Origin: an uncultured Collinsella sp.
GTDB lineage: Bacteria > Actinomycetota > Coriobacteriia > Coriobacteriales > Coriobacteriaceae
Direction: 5' to 3'
NCBI GenBank assembly: GCA_900545055.1
Contig: UQXP01000010.1
Span: 1-45,137, forward strand
Length of the DNA: 45,137 nucleotides
Part shown: piece after piece, positions 23,407 through 33,055 of the stretch
How the letters are laid out: each line of letters starts with the position of its first letter
Numbering within the stretch: the stretch's first letter is position 1
Notes under the pieces: model-generated
Seen by the model: the letters and a program-made list of their open reading frames with translations, nothing else
Told to the model about the DNA's origin: nothing
The model's database searches: none
Program-made: the position numbers and the translations under genes

Positions 23407-23578
23407 GGGAAACTGCGTCCCGGTTTTCAGCCCAAAACGGGGCGCAGCTTCCCTCAGGACCATGTTTCGGAAAGTGTGCCCCGTTTTGGACGCCGATTCT
23501 GGGACGCGCTTTCCGCAACGGGCCTCTCGCGGAAACTGCGTCCCATTCTGCGCGTCTATTCCGGGATGCATTTTCCGC
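23407..23578. repeat. Three tandem imperfect palindromes (REP-like)
   Basis: Three related hairpin units: 23407-23421/23439-23453, 23468-23482/23501-23515 and 23529-23544/23563-23578. Each has arms of 15-16 bases resembling GGAAACTGCGTCCC and its complement, with loops of about 17-18 bases. Units recur every 60 bases or so. The array ends about 12 bases from the antiporter stop codon, in the convergent gap, a typical place for repetitive extragenic palindromes. Confidence 0.85.
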
Positions 23579-23589
23579 AGCGGCGTTGG

Positions 23590-25152
23590 CTACTTGCCGT
23601 CGTCGTCCTCGGCTTCTTCGCGTGCGTAGAGCTCCAACATGCGGCGGCGGTATTCGCGCACGGCGAGCTTGGCGCGCTCCAAGCGTCGACGCTCGCGCGG
23701 AGTCAGCTCGGACGGGTCGACCTCGTCTCCATAGGTCTTATCGGCAAGCAGGTGCGCCGCGTCCACGATGCGGGCATCGATGTGGCCGCTCGCCGCCTCG
23801 GCGGAAAGACGCTCGGCAATCGTATCGAGCGTAGGCAGGCCCTCGAATACGCGACCATGTCCATGCGAGGTCAGCAGCTCGTGCTCGCGTGCGAGCAGGC
23901 TCGCCAAATCGTGATGGGCGCGCAGAATGTCGAGCGCATCGGATGGATGCTCGGCAACCTCTGCCACGGCAGCGACCGGTGCAGCGTCGACCACGCGGTA
24001 GAAGAGCTGCGCGAGCAGCGGCATCAAGAACACCGTGATGGCACCGGCGGCAACCATGACCGACGCAATATCTTGCGACAGCGCGCCCGCGTTGACGGCA
24101 ACGCTCGTCACGGCAACGATGATCGGAAGCGCCGTGGTGCAGTACAGGGCCACGGTAATGCGACCATACGCCGACACATCGCGCGTCGCAGGACAAATTC
24201 CCATAGAGATGAGGATGGGCACGGCACGAATAATCAGCAACGCCACGATAAAGCCCGCGAGCAAGCCTGGACGCGACGCCACGGCCGTCAGGTCGATCTT
24301 TGCGCCCGATACGGTAAAGAACACCGGAATCAAAAAGCCGTAGGCCAGGCCGTCGAGCTTGGTCTCGAGCGTATGGTTGCCCTCGGGGATGATATAGCGC
24401 AGGACAAAGCCGGCGGCAAAAGAACCCAACACGATGTCGAGATCAAAGACGGCCGAGAACGCCACGAGCGTGACCAAGATGAGCACCGTCAGGCGCACGA
24501 AGGTCTGCGACGTGGTATCGGCGCGTTCCTCGACAAACGCAAAGAAGCGGCTGCCGACGCGCTTGGAGCGGCTTGGGACCACGGCCAGCAACACGCAGAC
24601 CACCGCAAACAAGCCAAGGATTACAAGCGTCTGGATGCCGGTGCGGGCAGACAGCAGCACCGACATGGCGAGCACGGGGCCGAGCTCACCCCAGGTGCCA
24701 TACGCAAGAATCGAGTCGCCCACGCGCGTGCCGGTGAGCGAGCGCTCACGCATGATGGGCACGAGCGTGCCGAGCGCCGTCGAAGTGAGGGCAAGCGTCA
24801 CGGCGATACCGTCGAAATGGCTGACCGAGAACCACGGAGTAAAGCGCACGGCAAGCCAGGCGATACCAAACGTGACGACCCACGTCGCCAAGCCGTAGCG
24901 CCCCTCGACGCCCGTGATGCTCTTGGGGTCGATCTCAAAGCCGGCGAGCAGGAACAAAAAGGCCAGACCGAGCTCGGACACAAGCGAGACCTCGGCATCT
25001 ACATGGATAATGTCGAGCATATGGGGTCCCAGCACCGCGCCGAACACGAGCAAAAAGACCGTTTCGGGAATGGGTTTTCCGGGAATCGCCGAGGCGATGA
25101 AGGGGCTTGCAAAGGCCACGAGCGCGATGATGGCGAGTGAAACGAATGCCAT
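23590..25152 (-). CDS. CPA2 family cation:proton antiporter
   Basis: Integral membrane protein of 520 residues. The first 400 residues hold about 12-13 hydrophobic segments of the Na+/H+ exchanger (monovalent cation:proton antiporter 2) type, including FLFLLAGFEIDPKS in the place of the conserved LLFLxGLE segment and SFAAGFVLR further on. It probably exchanges Na+ or K+ for protons and helps pH or salt homeostasis. The last 120 residues are soluble and highly charged, ending EEAEDDDGK; no TrkA-N domain is visible. The ATG at 25152 has AGAAAGG six bases upstream. Divergent from purL, ending next to the REP-like array. Confidence 0.9.
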   Translation of the reverse strand: MAFVSLAIIALVAFASPFIASAIPGKPIPETVFLLVFGAVLGPHMLDIIHVDAEVSLVSELGLAFLFLLAGFEIDPKSITGVEGRYGLATWVVTFGIAWLAVRFTPWFSVSHFDGIAVTLALTSTALGTLVPIMRERSLTGTRVGDSILAYGTWGELGPVLAMSVLLSARTGIQTLVILGLFAVVCVLLAVVPSRSKRVGSRFFAFVEERADTTSQTFVRLTVLILVTLVAFSAVFDLDIVLGSFAAGFVLRYIIPEGNHTLETKLDGLAYGFLIPVFFTVSGAKIDLTAVASRPGLLAGFIVALLIIRAVPILISMGICPATRDVSAYGRITVALYCTTALPIIVAVTSVAVNAGALSQDIASVMVAAGAITVFLMPLLAQLFYRVVDAAPVAAVAEVAEHPSDALDILRAHHDLASLLAREHELLTSHGHGRVFEGLPTLDTIAERLSAEAASGHIDARIVDAAHLLADKTYGDEVDPSELTPRERRRLERAKLAVREYRRRMLELYAREEAEDDDGK

Positions 25153-25336
25153 GTGATGCCTTTCTCTTGTTTGCGCTTCACTGTAGCACCCTCGCCGTCC
25201 TCAACGCGCCGCGAGCTGTCGTATCATAGTGAGGTTTACAAACATGTGGCTCAAGGCGACCGCAGGGCAGACCCCGCAAACCGACCGCTGCCGCATACCG
25301 TACCGTACGCCCAACCGATCAGGAAGGCAGGAACCA

Positions 25337-28300
25337 ATGGTCTCTCGTATCTACGTGGAGAAGAAACCCGGGTTCGACGTCGAGGCTCAGCAGCTCAAGG
25401 GCGAGCTGACCGAAATTCTCGGCATCAAGGGCATCGAGGCCCTGAGGATCATCAACCGCTACGACGTCGAGGGCATCGACGAGGAGCTTTTCCGCTCCTG
25501 CGTGCCGACCGTCTTTAGCGAGCCCCAGGTCGATGTGACCTACGACGAGCTCCCCGCAAGCGATGGCGCCGTCTTTGCCGTCGAATTCCTGCCTGGCCAG
25601 TTTGACCAGCGCGCCGACTCCGCCAGCGAGTGCGTGCAGCTCATCAGCCAGGGCGAGCGCCCCGCCGTGCGCTCCGCCAAGGTCTATATCATCTCGGGCG
25701 CTCTGGACGAAGCCGCCATCGAGGCCATCAAGCACTACGTGGTGAACCCCGTCGAGGCGCGCATCGCCTCGCTCGACCTGCCCGAGACGCTGTACATGGA
25801 GACCCCCGAGCCCCAGCCCGTCGAGGTGCTCGACGGCTTCCGCGAGCTCGACGAGGCCGGCCTTGCCGCCTTTATCGCCGATCGCGGCCTTGCCATGGAC
25901 GAGGCGGACATCGCCTTCTGCCAGCAGTACTTCCGCGATGAGGACCGCGACCCCACCATCACCGAGATCCGCGTGATCGACACCTACTGGTCCGACCACT
26001 GCCGCCACACCACCTTCGGCACCGTCCTGGACGACGTGACGATCGATGACGCCGTGGTGCAGCAAGCCTTCGACCGTTACATGGAGATGCGCCACGAACT
26101 CGGCCGCGACGCCAAGCCCGTCTGCCTCATGGACATGGGTACCATCGGCGCCAAGTATCTTAAGAAGACCGGCGTCATGACCGATGTCGATGAGTCCGAG
26201 GAGATCAACGCCTGCACCGTCAAGGTGAAGGTCGATGTCGATGGCGAGGACCAGGACTGGCTGTTCCTCTTTAAGAACGAGACCCATAACCACCCGACCG
26301 AGATCGAGCCCTTCGGCGGTGCCGCCACCTGCGTGGGCGGTGCCATCCGTGACCCGCTCTCGGGCCGCAGCTATGTGTACCAGGCCATGCGCGTCACCGG
26401 CGCCGGCGACCCCACCGTCCCGGTTTCCGAGACGCTCGAGGGCAAGCTGCCGCAGCGCAAGCTCGTGACCACTGCTGCCGCCGGCTACTCCAGCTACGGC
26501 AACCAGATCGGCCTTGCCACCGGTCAGGTCAACGAACTCTATCACCCCGGCTACGTGGCCAAGCGCATGGAGGTCGGCGCCGTCGTGGGCGCTACCCCGG
26601 CAAACCACGTGCGCCGCGAGTGCCCCGCCCCCACCGACAAGATCATCCTGCTGGGCGGCCGCACCGGCCGTGACGGCATCGGTGGCGCCACCGGCTCCTC
26701 CAAGACCCAGAATACCGAGTCCATCGAGACCTCGGGCGCCGAGGTCCAGAAGGGCAACGCCCCGGTCGAGCGCAAGCTGCAGCGTCTGTTCCGCCGCGGC
26801 GATGCCTGCCGTCTGATCAAGCGCTGCAACGACTTTGGCGCCGGCGGCGTCTCGGTCGCCGTGGGTGAGCTTGCCGACGGCCTGTATGTCGACCTTGATA
26901 CCGTGACCAAGAAGTACGACGGTCTGGACGGCACCGAGCTCGCTATCTCCGAGTCCCAGGAGCGCATGGCCTGCGCCGTCGCCGACGGTGACGTCGAGGA
27001 GTTCATGGGCTACGCCGCCGAGGAGAACCTGGAGGCAACCGTCATCGCCGAGGTTACCGCCGAGCCGCGCATGCGCATGGCCTGGAACGGCGTCGCCATC
27101 GTCGACCTGTCCCGCGAGTTCCTCAACTCCAACGGCGCACCCAAGCACCAGGTCGCCCACGTGTGCGCCCGTAGCGTGTGGCAGCCCAGCTGGGCCGGCA
27201 CCACGCTTGCCGAGCGCATGACCTCGCTCGTCACCGACCTCAACGTCGCCTCCAACAAGGGCCTTTCCGAGCGCTTCGACTCCACCATCGGCGCCGCGAC
27301 CGTGCTCATGCCCTTTGGCGGCAAGACGCAGCTCACTCCGAGCTCTGCCATGGTCGCCAAGTTCCCCGTGGACGGCGAGACCACCACGGCGAGCGCTATG
27401 GCATGGGGCTTCAACCCCTACCTGATGGAGGCCGACCAGTTTGCGGGCGCCTACCTGTCCGTGGTCGAGTCCATCGCCAAGCTCGTTGCCGCCGGCTTTG
27501 AGCACAAGCGCGCCTATCTCTCCTTCCAGGAGTACTTCGAGCGTCTGCGCACCGAGGCCGAGCGTTGGGGCAAGCCCATGGCAGCCGTCCTGGGTGCCCT
27601 TATGGCCCAGGTCGACCTGGGTGCCGGTGCCATCGGCGGCAAGGACTCCATGAGCGGCTCGTTTGAGGACGAGGCCGGCGAGCTCAACGTTCCGCCGACC
27701 CTGATCAGCTTCGCTGTCGCCGTGGGCCGCGCGGCGCGCGCCGTCTCCCCCGAGTTCAAGGGCCTCACGCACCGCGTCGTCCGCATCGCCCCCGCCACCT
27801 ACGGCGAGGATTACCGCCCCGACGCCCAGCAGCTGCTCGCCGCGTTTGACGCCGTCGAGGCGCTCACCGCCAACGGCAACGCCCTGGCCATCTCCACGCC
27901 CGGCTACGGCTGCGGCGCCGAAAGCCTCTTTAAAATGTGCGTCGGCAACCAGATCGGTATCGAGCTTGCCGAGGATGTGGACGTGGAGAGCCTCTTCACC
28001 CCGCTCTACGGTAGCTTTATCGTCGAGCTCGCCGAGGATGCCGAGCTGCCCGAGGTCGCCGACGGCGTTGTCGTCGAGCCCCTGGGCACCACCGTCGAGG
28101 GCTATGTCATCGACACCGGCTCCGAGGTCATCGAGCTCGCCGAGCTCCAGGAGGCCTGGGAGAGCGGTATCGAGAGCGTCTTCGCCTACCGCAGCGCCGG
28201 CGAGACCGCCGAGGTCGAGACCATCGACTTCCGCGCCAAGGATATCCACGTGTACGGCGGCGCCAAGATCGCCCGCCCGCGCGTGATCATCCCCGTGTTC

Positions 28301-29083
28301 CCCGGCAACAACTGCGAGTACGACAGCGCTCGCGCCTTCCGCGCAGCCGGTGCCGAGGCCGACACCTTCGTGATCAACAACCTCACGCCCGAGGCCGTCG
28401 CCGAGAGCACCCACGAGCTTGCCCGTCGCATCCGTGCAAGCCAGATCGTCATGATCCCCGGCGGCTTCTCGGGCGGCGACGAGCCCGACGGCTCCGCCAA
28501 GTTCATCACGGCGTTCTTCCGCGCTCCCGAGGTCACCGAGGCAGTCCGCGACCTGCTCAAGGCCCGCGACGGTCTGATGCTGGGCATCTGCAACGGCTTC
28601 CAGGCCCTGATCAAGCTCGGCCTGGTGCCCTACGGTGACATCGTCGACGCCACGCCCGATGCGCCCACGCTGACGTTCAACACCATCGGCCGCCACCAGA
28701 GCCGTCTGGTGCGCACTCGCATCTCGTCCAATCTGTCCCCGTGGCTGTCGCAGTGCAGCCTGGACGACCCCTACACCGTCGCCATCAGCCACGGCGAGGG
28801 CCGCTTTGTCGCCAACGACGAGGTACTCGCCCAGCTGATTGCCAACGGCCAGGTCGCCACGCAGTACGTGGGCGAGGACGGCAAGCCCAACATGGATCTT
28901 TCCGTCAACCCCAACGGCTCCGCACTCGCCATCGAGGGCATCACGAGCCCCGACGGCCGCGTCCTGGGCAAGATGGGCCATGCCGAGCGTCGCGGCGACA
29001 ACCTGTACCGCAACGTGCCCGAGCATGTCCCCGGCGACAAGTTCATGCCGATCTTTGAGAGCGGCGTAGCCTACTTCGCTTAA
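25337..29083 (+). CDS. purL: Phosphoribosylformylglycinamidine synthase, single chain
   Basis: Converts FGAR to FGAM in purine synthesis using ATP and glutamine. At 1248 residues it is the large fused form: a PurS-like N-terminal domain, two tandem AIRS-like synthetase halves with HNHPTEIEPFGGAAT (about residue 317) and the glycine-rich KIILLGGRTGRDGIGGATG, and a C-terminal class I glutaminase with the catalytic Cys1085 in GICNGFQAL and the His/Glu pair in ISHGEGRF. No separate purQ or purS is needed. I chose ATG 25337 (GGAAGGCAGGA upstream; the conserved start is VSRIYVEKKPGFDVEA); the frame extends to 25229 but that part is not conserved-looking. Followed by a strong terminator. Confidence 0.96.
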   Translation: MVSRIYVEKKPGFDVEAQQLKGELTEILGIKGIEALRIINRYDVEGIDEELFRSCVPTVFSEPQVDVTYDELPASDGAVFAVEFLPGQFDQRADSASECVQLISQGERPAVRSAKVYIISGALDEAAIEAIKHYVVNPVEARIASLDLPETLYMETPEPQPVEVLDGFRELDEAGLAAFIADRGLAMDEADIAFCQQYFRDEDRDPTITEIRVIDTYWSDHCRHTTFGTVLDDVTIDDAVVQQAFDRYMEMRHELGRDAKPVCLMDMGTIGAKYLKKTGVMTDVDESEEINACTVKVKVDVDGEDQDWLFLFKNETHNHPTEIEPFGGAATCVGGAIRDPLSGRSYVYQAMRVTGAGDPTVPVSETLEGKLPQRKLVTTAAAGYSSYGNQIGLATGQVNELYHPGYVAKRMEVGAVVGATPANHVRRECPAPTDKIILLGGRTGRDGIGGATGSSKTQNTESIETSGAEVQKGNAPVERKLQRLFRRGDACRLIKRCNDFGAGGVSVAVGELADGLYVDLDTVTKKYDGLDGTELAISESQERMACAVADGDVEEFMGYAAEENLEATVIAEVTAEPRMRMAWNGVAIVDLSREFLNSNGAPKHQVAHVCARSVWQPSWAGTTLAERMTSLVTDLNVASNKGLSERFDSTIGAATVLMPFGGKTQLTPSSAMVAKFPVDGETTTASAMAWGFNPYLMEADQFAGAYLSVVESIAKLVAAGFEHKRAYLSFQEYFERLRTEAERWGKPMAAVLGALMAQVDLGAGAIGGKDSMSGSFEDEAGELNVPPTLISFAVAVGRAARAVSPEFKGLTHRVVRIAPATYGEDYRPDAQQLLAAFDAVEALTANGNALAISTPGYGCGAESLFKMCVGNQIGIELAEDVDVESLFTPLYGSFIVELAEDAELPEVADGVVVEPLGTTVEGYVIDTGSEVIELAELQEAWESGIESVFAYRSAGETAEVETIDFRAKDIHVYGGAKIARPRVIIPVFPGNNCEYDSARAFRAAGAEADTFVINNLTPEAVAESTHELARRIRASQIVMIPGGFSGGDEPDGSAKFITAFFRAPEVTEAVRDLLKARDGLMLGICNGFQALIKLGLVPYGDIVDATPDAPTLTFNTIGRHQSRLVRTRISSNLSPWLSQCSLDDPYTVAISHGEGRFVANDEVLAQLIANGQVATQYVGEDGKPNMDLSVNPNGSALAIEGITSPDGRVLGKMGHAERRGDNLYRNVPEHVPGDKFMPIFESGVAYFA

Positions 29084-29120
29084 AGCTTTCCCATCGGGTA
29101 CAATCCCCTCGGGTAACAAC

Positions 29121-29157
29121 ACCCGCCACCGGCACACCCGGTGGCGGGTTCTTTTTT
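29121..29157 (+). terminator. Intrinsic terminator of purL
   Basis: 12-bp stem (29121-29132 with 29138-29149), CACAC loop and a long T-rich tract to 29157. Confidence 0.95.
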
Positions 29158-29182
29158 GCTTCGCGCATACAGGAAGGACACC

Positions 29183-30118
29183 ATGGAAAGCCGCAAGCCG
29201 TATCTCGCCACCCTGCCCGGACTCATCCTGGGCTGCCTCGTTTGCTGCGCGCTCTGGGGCTCCGCCTTCCCCTGCATCAAAATCGGCTATGCGCTCTTTG
29301 GCATCCCCGCGCACGATAGCGCCTCGCAGCTGCTCTTCGCGGGTCTGCGCTTCACCCTTGCCGGCATGCTGGTCATTGTTGGCATGAGCGCGGCCCAGCG
29401 CCGTCCGCTCGTTCCGCAAGCGCGCGACATCAAGCCCATCCTCACGTTGTCGCTCTTCCAGACTATCGGCCAGTACTTCTTTTTCTACCTGGGACTCTCG
29501 CACGCCAGCGCCATGTCGAGCTCCATCATCGAGGCCAGCGCCAACTTCCTAGCCATCCTCTTTGCCGCCCTGGCGTTTCGCACCGAAAAGCTCGATGTGG
29601 CCAAGGTGCTCGGCTGCGTGCTGGGCTTTGCCGGTGTCGCGCTCGTCAACCTTTCGGGCGCGGATGGCACCTTTGGCTTTACGCTCGACGGCGAGGGCTT
29701 TATCTTGGCTTCCACGGTTGCGGGCGCCCTGTCGACCTGCCTCATCGGTATCTTCTCGCGCGAGCATGACGGCGTCCTGCTCGCCGGCTGGCAGTTTTTA
29801 GTCGGTGGTCTGGTCCTTACCGCCATCGGGTTTTTAATGGGCGGCACGTTATCCCCCACCGCAATCGCCCCCGCTATCGCACTCATCATTTATATGGCAC
29901 TTATTTCTGCCGTCGCGTACTCGCTGTGGTCCCGTCTGCTCGCCGTCAACCCCGTCAGCCGCGTTTCGGTCTTTGGCTTTATGAACCCGGTCTTTGGCGT
30001 AGCTCTGAGCACGTTGCTGCTCGGCGAGGGTGCTGGCACGAGCCCCGTTACCGTCATCGTTGCCCTGCTCTTGGTCTGCAGCGGCATCATCATCGTCAAC
30101 AAACCCAAAAAAGCCTAG
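29183..30118 (+). CDS. EamA/DMT family transporter
   Basis: Drug/metabolite transporter superfamily membrane protein, 311 residues with about ten hydrophobic segments arranged as two EamA repeats. Recognisable are the first-helix motif ALWGSAFPCIKIG and the end of repeat two with SVFGFMNPVFGVALSTLLLGE. Family members usually export amino acids or other metabolites; the substrate here is unknown. ATG 29183 has AGGAAGGA eight bases upstream. Transcribed alone between the purL terminator and its own terminator. Confidence 0.9.
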   Translation: MESRKPYLATLPGLILGCLVCCALWGSAFPCIKIGYALFGIPAHDSASQLLFAGLRFTLAGMLVIVGMSAAQRRPLVPQARDIKPILTLSLFQTIGQYFFFYLGLSHASAMSSSIIEASANFLAILFAALAFRTEKLDVAKVLGCVLGFAGVALVNLSGADGTFGFTLDGEGFILASTVAGALSTCLIGIFSREHDGVLLAGWQFLVGGLVLTAIGFLMGGTLSPTAIAPAIALIIYMALISAVAYSLWSRLLAVNPVSRVSVFGFMNPVFGVALSTLLLGEGAGTSPVTVIVALLLVCSGIIIVNKPKKA

Positions 30119-30193
30119 CGAACTGCCCTTATTTAGCAGAGAGATTCACATACTTTAGTTTAATGGAGTACATCGGTGAGCTGAGGGCCGCCA

Positions 30194-30217
30194 CGCACGC
30201 AAGCGTGCGCCCCTTTT
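30194..30217 (+). terminator. Terminator after the EamA gene
   Basis: Stem CGCACG/CGTGCG (30194-30199 with 30204-30209), CAAG loop, then CCCCTTTTT. About 75 bases after the stop; it ends at the 3' end of the convergent GGDEF gene. Confidence 0.7.
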
Positions 30218-30218
30218 T

Positions 30219-31370
30219 CTAGCGTATCTGGACGCCGGCTTTCTTTTTCTCGGCCTTGACGCGGTAGAGCTCCGCGTCGGCAGCACGAAGCAAGTCTTGC
30301 CAGGTATCGACGCCATCACCAACCCGTGCGTAGCCGATGGACATCCGCAACAGATACGGAACCTCGGCGCGCGCGAGCTCGTCGTTGATTGTCGCGCACA
30401 GATGCATGATATCCTGTTCCGCCACTACCTTTTGGAGCACCACGAACTCATCGCCACCATAACGTGCGATAAAGCCGCCAGACGCCGAGCAGACTTCTTT
30501 GAGCGCAGCAGATATGACCTGAAGAGCGTGGTCGCCCTCCACATGCCCATAGCGATTGTTAATCTGCTTAAAGCCGTCGGCGTCCATCATAAGCAGATAT
30601 ACATCTTCGGCCTGATCCACATTTGAGAAGAGCGACAGCATATAGGTCTCAAAACGGTTGCGATTGTTAAGTCCAGTCAACGGGTCGGTCGAGATCAGCT
30701 GCTCCTGGTAGATGATGTAGAGCAGCAACATGCTAATCATTATGCCGACACAAAGGCCGGGCACCGAGTATACGACCTGAAAGGTACCGCCCACCAGGGC
30801 CGGAATGGCGAAAAATGCCAAGGTTCGATAGATGGCCTTCGTCTGCAGGCTCTCGACCCTGCGAGATTGCACAAACGCATGCAGGGACGTATGTATAACG
30901 TAACAGTAGCTGACGATGGGCTGGATCATATAGGCAAAGCCGCGACGATACACGCCCTGCGAATCGATATAGAACAGGGCGTGCGTCCAGTAACTGGTAA
31001 ACGCCAGCACGACCACCAGAGCCGTAGGCAACGCTACAAGCACCACCCTATAGCGCGAGGTCAAAAGGCGAGAACCCTGCACCGTCTCGGAATAGATAAA
31101 CCAAATGAGACACGCGATAGCAAAGAGCGAAAACGAAACCGCGTTGGAAATCCAGTTGGCAGCAATGCCCAACGTGCCGTCCACACCGTCCGAAAGCGTC
31201 CAGATCATATCGAATAATATGTACGCGGCAGAGGTGTAGCCAAGCATGCTAAACAATAGCTGCTGGGTGCTCGAGAACAAGGAGCGACGACTTCGCACGG
31301 CAAGCCCGATAAGAACAATCATGCATAGCACGAATATCTCAATCTTGAGTGCCTTAACCACTAGCGCCAT
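30219..31370 (-). CDS. Membrane-anchored GGDEF diguanylate cyclase
   Basis: Predicted cyclic di-GMP synthase of 383 residues. The first 220 residues contain about seven hydrophobic segments forming an unrecognised membrane sensor; the C-terminal 155 residues are a GGDEF domain with DPLTGLNNRNRFE at its start, the metal-binding DADGFKQIN and an intact catalytic RYGGDEF (motif at about 305-309). No RxxD inhibitory site is evident immediately before the motif. The start is uncertain: ATG 31370 was preferred to a TTG at 31403, but GAAGGG lies too close to the ATG, and a GTG three codons later would be better spaced. Single gene, convergent with the EamA gene. Confidence 0.9.
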   Translation of the reverse strand: MALVVKALKIEIFVLCMIVLIGLAVRSRRSLFSSTQQLLFSMLGYTSAAYILFDMIWTLSDGVDGTLGIAANWISNAVSFSLFAIACLIWFIYSETVQGSRLLTSRYRVVLVALPTALVVVLAFTSYWTHALFYIDSQGVYRRGFAYMIQPIVSYCYVIHTSLHAFVQSRRVESLQTKAIYRTLAFFAIPALVGGTFQVVYSVPGLCVGIMISMLLLYIIYQEQLISTDPLTGLNNRNRFETYMLSLFSNVDQAEDVYLLMMDADGFKQINNRYGHVEGDHALQVISAALKEVCSASGGFIARYGGDEFVVLQKVVAEQDIMHLCATINDELARAEVPYLLRMSIGYARVGDGVDTWQDLLRAADAELYRVKAEKKKAGVQIR

Positions 31371-31462
31371 CCCTTCAATATCCAAGTGGTCAGAATCGCC
31401 CAATTCGAATCAGGGCAATAAACACCCCTTTACTCCGCAGGGGTAAAGGGGATAATAGCAGA

Positions 31463-31502
31463 GCGCCCGAACATCACTGCAAAACAGTTTCTGTTCGGGC
31501 GC
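31463..31502. repeat. Perfect inverted repeat between kdgT and the GGDEF gene
   Basis: Arms GCGCCCGAAC (31463-31472) and GTTCGGGCGC (31493-31502) with a 20-base loop holding ACTG/CAGT. No U-tract follows. On the minus strand it is closely followed by TATTAT, which could be a -10 box for the GGDEF gene; the hairpin may be the kdgT terminator or an operator. Confidence 0.6.
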
Positions 31503-31551
31503 CCATACGGCGCGAATTGCACACGCCGGCATCGTTGATGGGTATCGATTG

Positions 31552-32574
31552 CTACTCGCCATCGATGTCAGTCGCGACGGCCTCTTCGATGGCCTCGACA
31601 CCGACAGGCGACAGATCCTCCTTGCCTTGGCAGAACTTCTTGTCGACCCAGCCAGTCAGAATCGGAGCCATGATCGCCGTGATGATAACGGCGGTGGCGA
31701 TCTGAGCGTACGCGGTGGGCGCAAGCTCGGCGTAGCGCGGTGCGACCTCGGCGAGGGCAACCGGTGTGGTCATAGCCGTGCCGGCAATGGTGGAGCAAGC
31801 CACAGCGGCCTTGCCATTGCCGCCGCACAGACGCTCGAACGCAAAGGTGATGGGACCGACGACAAACAGCGTGACAAGGCCCAGCAAGATGCCGGAAATA
31901 CCGCCGGTGATAAAGCTCGACAGGCTCATGGACGCACCGAGCTGAAATCCGATGACGGCAATCGCGGGATTGGCACCGGGAACCAGCAGGTTCTTGATAA
32001 ACGGGAACAGGTTGCCCAGAACCATGCCAATAACGAGTGGCAAGATGGAGCCGATAATGGTGCCAATGGGAATGTTGGCGAGGCCGGAAACACCGAGGAT
32101 GATCATCGTGACGGCGGGGCCAGCCGTAAAGAACAGGATACCGACGGCGCCCTGCTCGGACTCATCGCCGAACTCGCCCATGATGCCCGTATAGAGCGCC
32201 ATGTTGCAAAACGTGATGCCGCCGATGATAGACACGGAGCTCAGACCCAGGAAGTTGTCGTTTAAGAAATATGCTACGCCCAGGCCGAGAGCCGCTGCGA
32301 CGACCAGCTTGGGGATCAGCACGACGATACCGGTCTTGATGGCACCCGGCGTGGACTTAAAGCTGATGCCGGCGCCCACAAACAGCAGGATCGCGGCGAC
32401 GATGGTATTGGAGCCACCGCGGCAGGCAGCCGTAAAGAAGCCGCCGATCTCAAAAACCTGCGGGCAGAAGGTGCTGAGCAAAAGACCGACGATCATCGGA
32501 TAGATCATGATGTCGCCCGGGATGCGCGGGACCTTGAATTTCTTTTGCTCGTTGGCGGTCGCTTCCTGTGCCAT
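31552..32574 (-). CDS. kdgT: 2-keto-3-deoxygluconate permease (KdgT family)
   Basis: Integral membrane carrier of 340 residues, with about ten hydrophobic segments, matching the KdgT family that takes up 2-keto-3-deoxygluconate, a pectin and uronate breakdown product, by proton symport. Family-like stretches are IPGDIMIYPMIVGLLLSTF at the N-terminus, ILLFVGAGISFKSTPGA and STIAGTAMTTPVALAE. ATG 32574 has GGGGG just upstream; an earlier in-frame TTG at 32604 is less likely. No kdgK, kdgA or other uronate genes are in the window, so the substrate assignment rests on family alone. An inverted repeat about 100 bases upstream may be its operator. Confidence 0.87.
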   Translation of the reverse strand: MAQEATANEQKKFKVPRIPGDIMIYPMIVGLLLSTFCPQVFEIGGFFTAACRGGSNTIVAAILLFVGAGISFKSTPGAIKTGIVVLIPKLVVAAALGLGVAYFLNDNFLGLSSVSIIGGITFCNMALYTGIMGEFGDESEQGAVGILFFTAGPAVTMIILGVSGLANIPIGTIIGSILPLVIGMVLGNLFPFIKNLLVPGANPAIAVIGFQLGASMSLSSFITGGISGILLGLVTLFVVGPITFAFERLCGGNGKAAVACSTIAGTAMTTPVALAEVAPRYAELAPTAYAQIATAVIITAIMAPILTGWVDKKFCQGKEDLSPVGVEAIEEAVATDIDGE

Positions 32575-32667
32575 GAAACCCCCATTTCCGCTGACGGGAC
32601 ACAAAAGCCCACGTCACACTTTGCTACAGTAAAGTCTGAACATGGTACCAGAAGAAGCAGACCGACT

Positions 32668-32689
32668 CGGTGAGAAATTCAATTCACCG
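32668..32689. promoter_or_regulatory. Possible operator upstream of kdgT
   Basis: CGGTGA (32668-32673) and TCACCG (32684-32689) separated by ten AT-rich bases, in the gap between kdgT and azlD. The symmetry and size fit a dimeric repressor site; the regulator is unknown. Confidence 0.35.
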
Positions 32690-32731
32690 GACAGAAGCGG
32701 GGTGAGCGGGAGGGACAACCCGTTCGCGGTC

Positions 32732-33055
32732 CTATATAAGGCTCAAGACGATATAGAACACGATTCCCGAGACGCAGCACCACAGCATCGATTTTGTCTT
32801 GACCGCCACGACCACGACGCCGGCGGCCGCAATCCAGGGAACCAAGGCAGGCCAGAGCCCCGCGTCGAACGCGCCGGGACTCACCAAGTCGTTGGCGACC
32901 AGCGCGGCAAAGGCAGCGGGCGGGATATAGCCCAGGGCCTCGGTAATGCGGGGCGACAGGGTCCGCCCGCGCAAGGCGAACGCCGGCGCGATGCGAAAGA
33001 ACGCGATAGCAGCCCACGACGACAGCCACAGAACCAAGAACTCGTTAACGGGCAT
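32732..33055 (-). CDS. azlD: Branched-chain amino acid exporter subunit AzlD
   Basis: Small membrane protein, 107 residues with about four hydrophobic segments, of the AzlD family. It works with AzlC as a two-component exporter of branched-chain amino acids. Typical are the FLVLWLSSWAAIAFFRIAP start and ALGYIPPAAFAALV. The ATG at 33055 has AGAGGTG six bases upstream and overlaps the azlC end by 11 bases, so translation is probably coupled. The longer frame to 33289 is the azlC gene in another frame. Confidence 0.9.
   Translation of the reverse strand: MPVNEFLVLWLSSWAAIAFFRIAPAFALRGRTLSPRITEALGYIPPAAFAALVANDLVSPGAFDAGLWPALVPWIAAAGVVVVAVKTKSMLWCCVSGIVFYIVLSLI

Noticed and set aside
23407..23578. 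Possible CRISPR array
   Set aside because: Only three units, each itself a hairpin with imperfect arms and no unique spacers of constant length; better described as tandem palindromes.
25319..29503. A 1394-codon open frame on the minus strand, antisense to purL
   Set aside because: Its composition (Gly, Ala, Asp, His, Leu repeats) is what the complement of high-GC purL codons gives. It has no recognisable domain, and purL on the plus strand is unmistakable.
30163..30222. A 19-codon plus-strand mini-ORF before the EamA terminator
   Set aside because: No Shine-Dalgarno, runs through the terminator hairpin and has no downstream gene to regulate.
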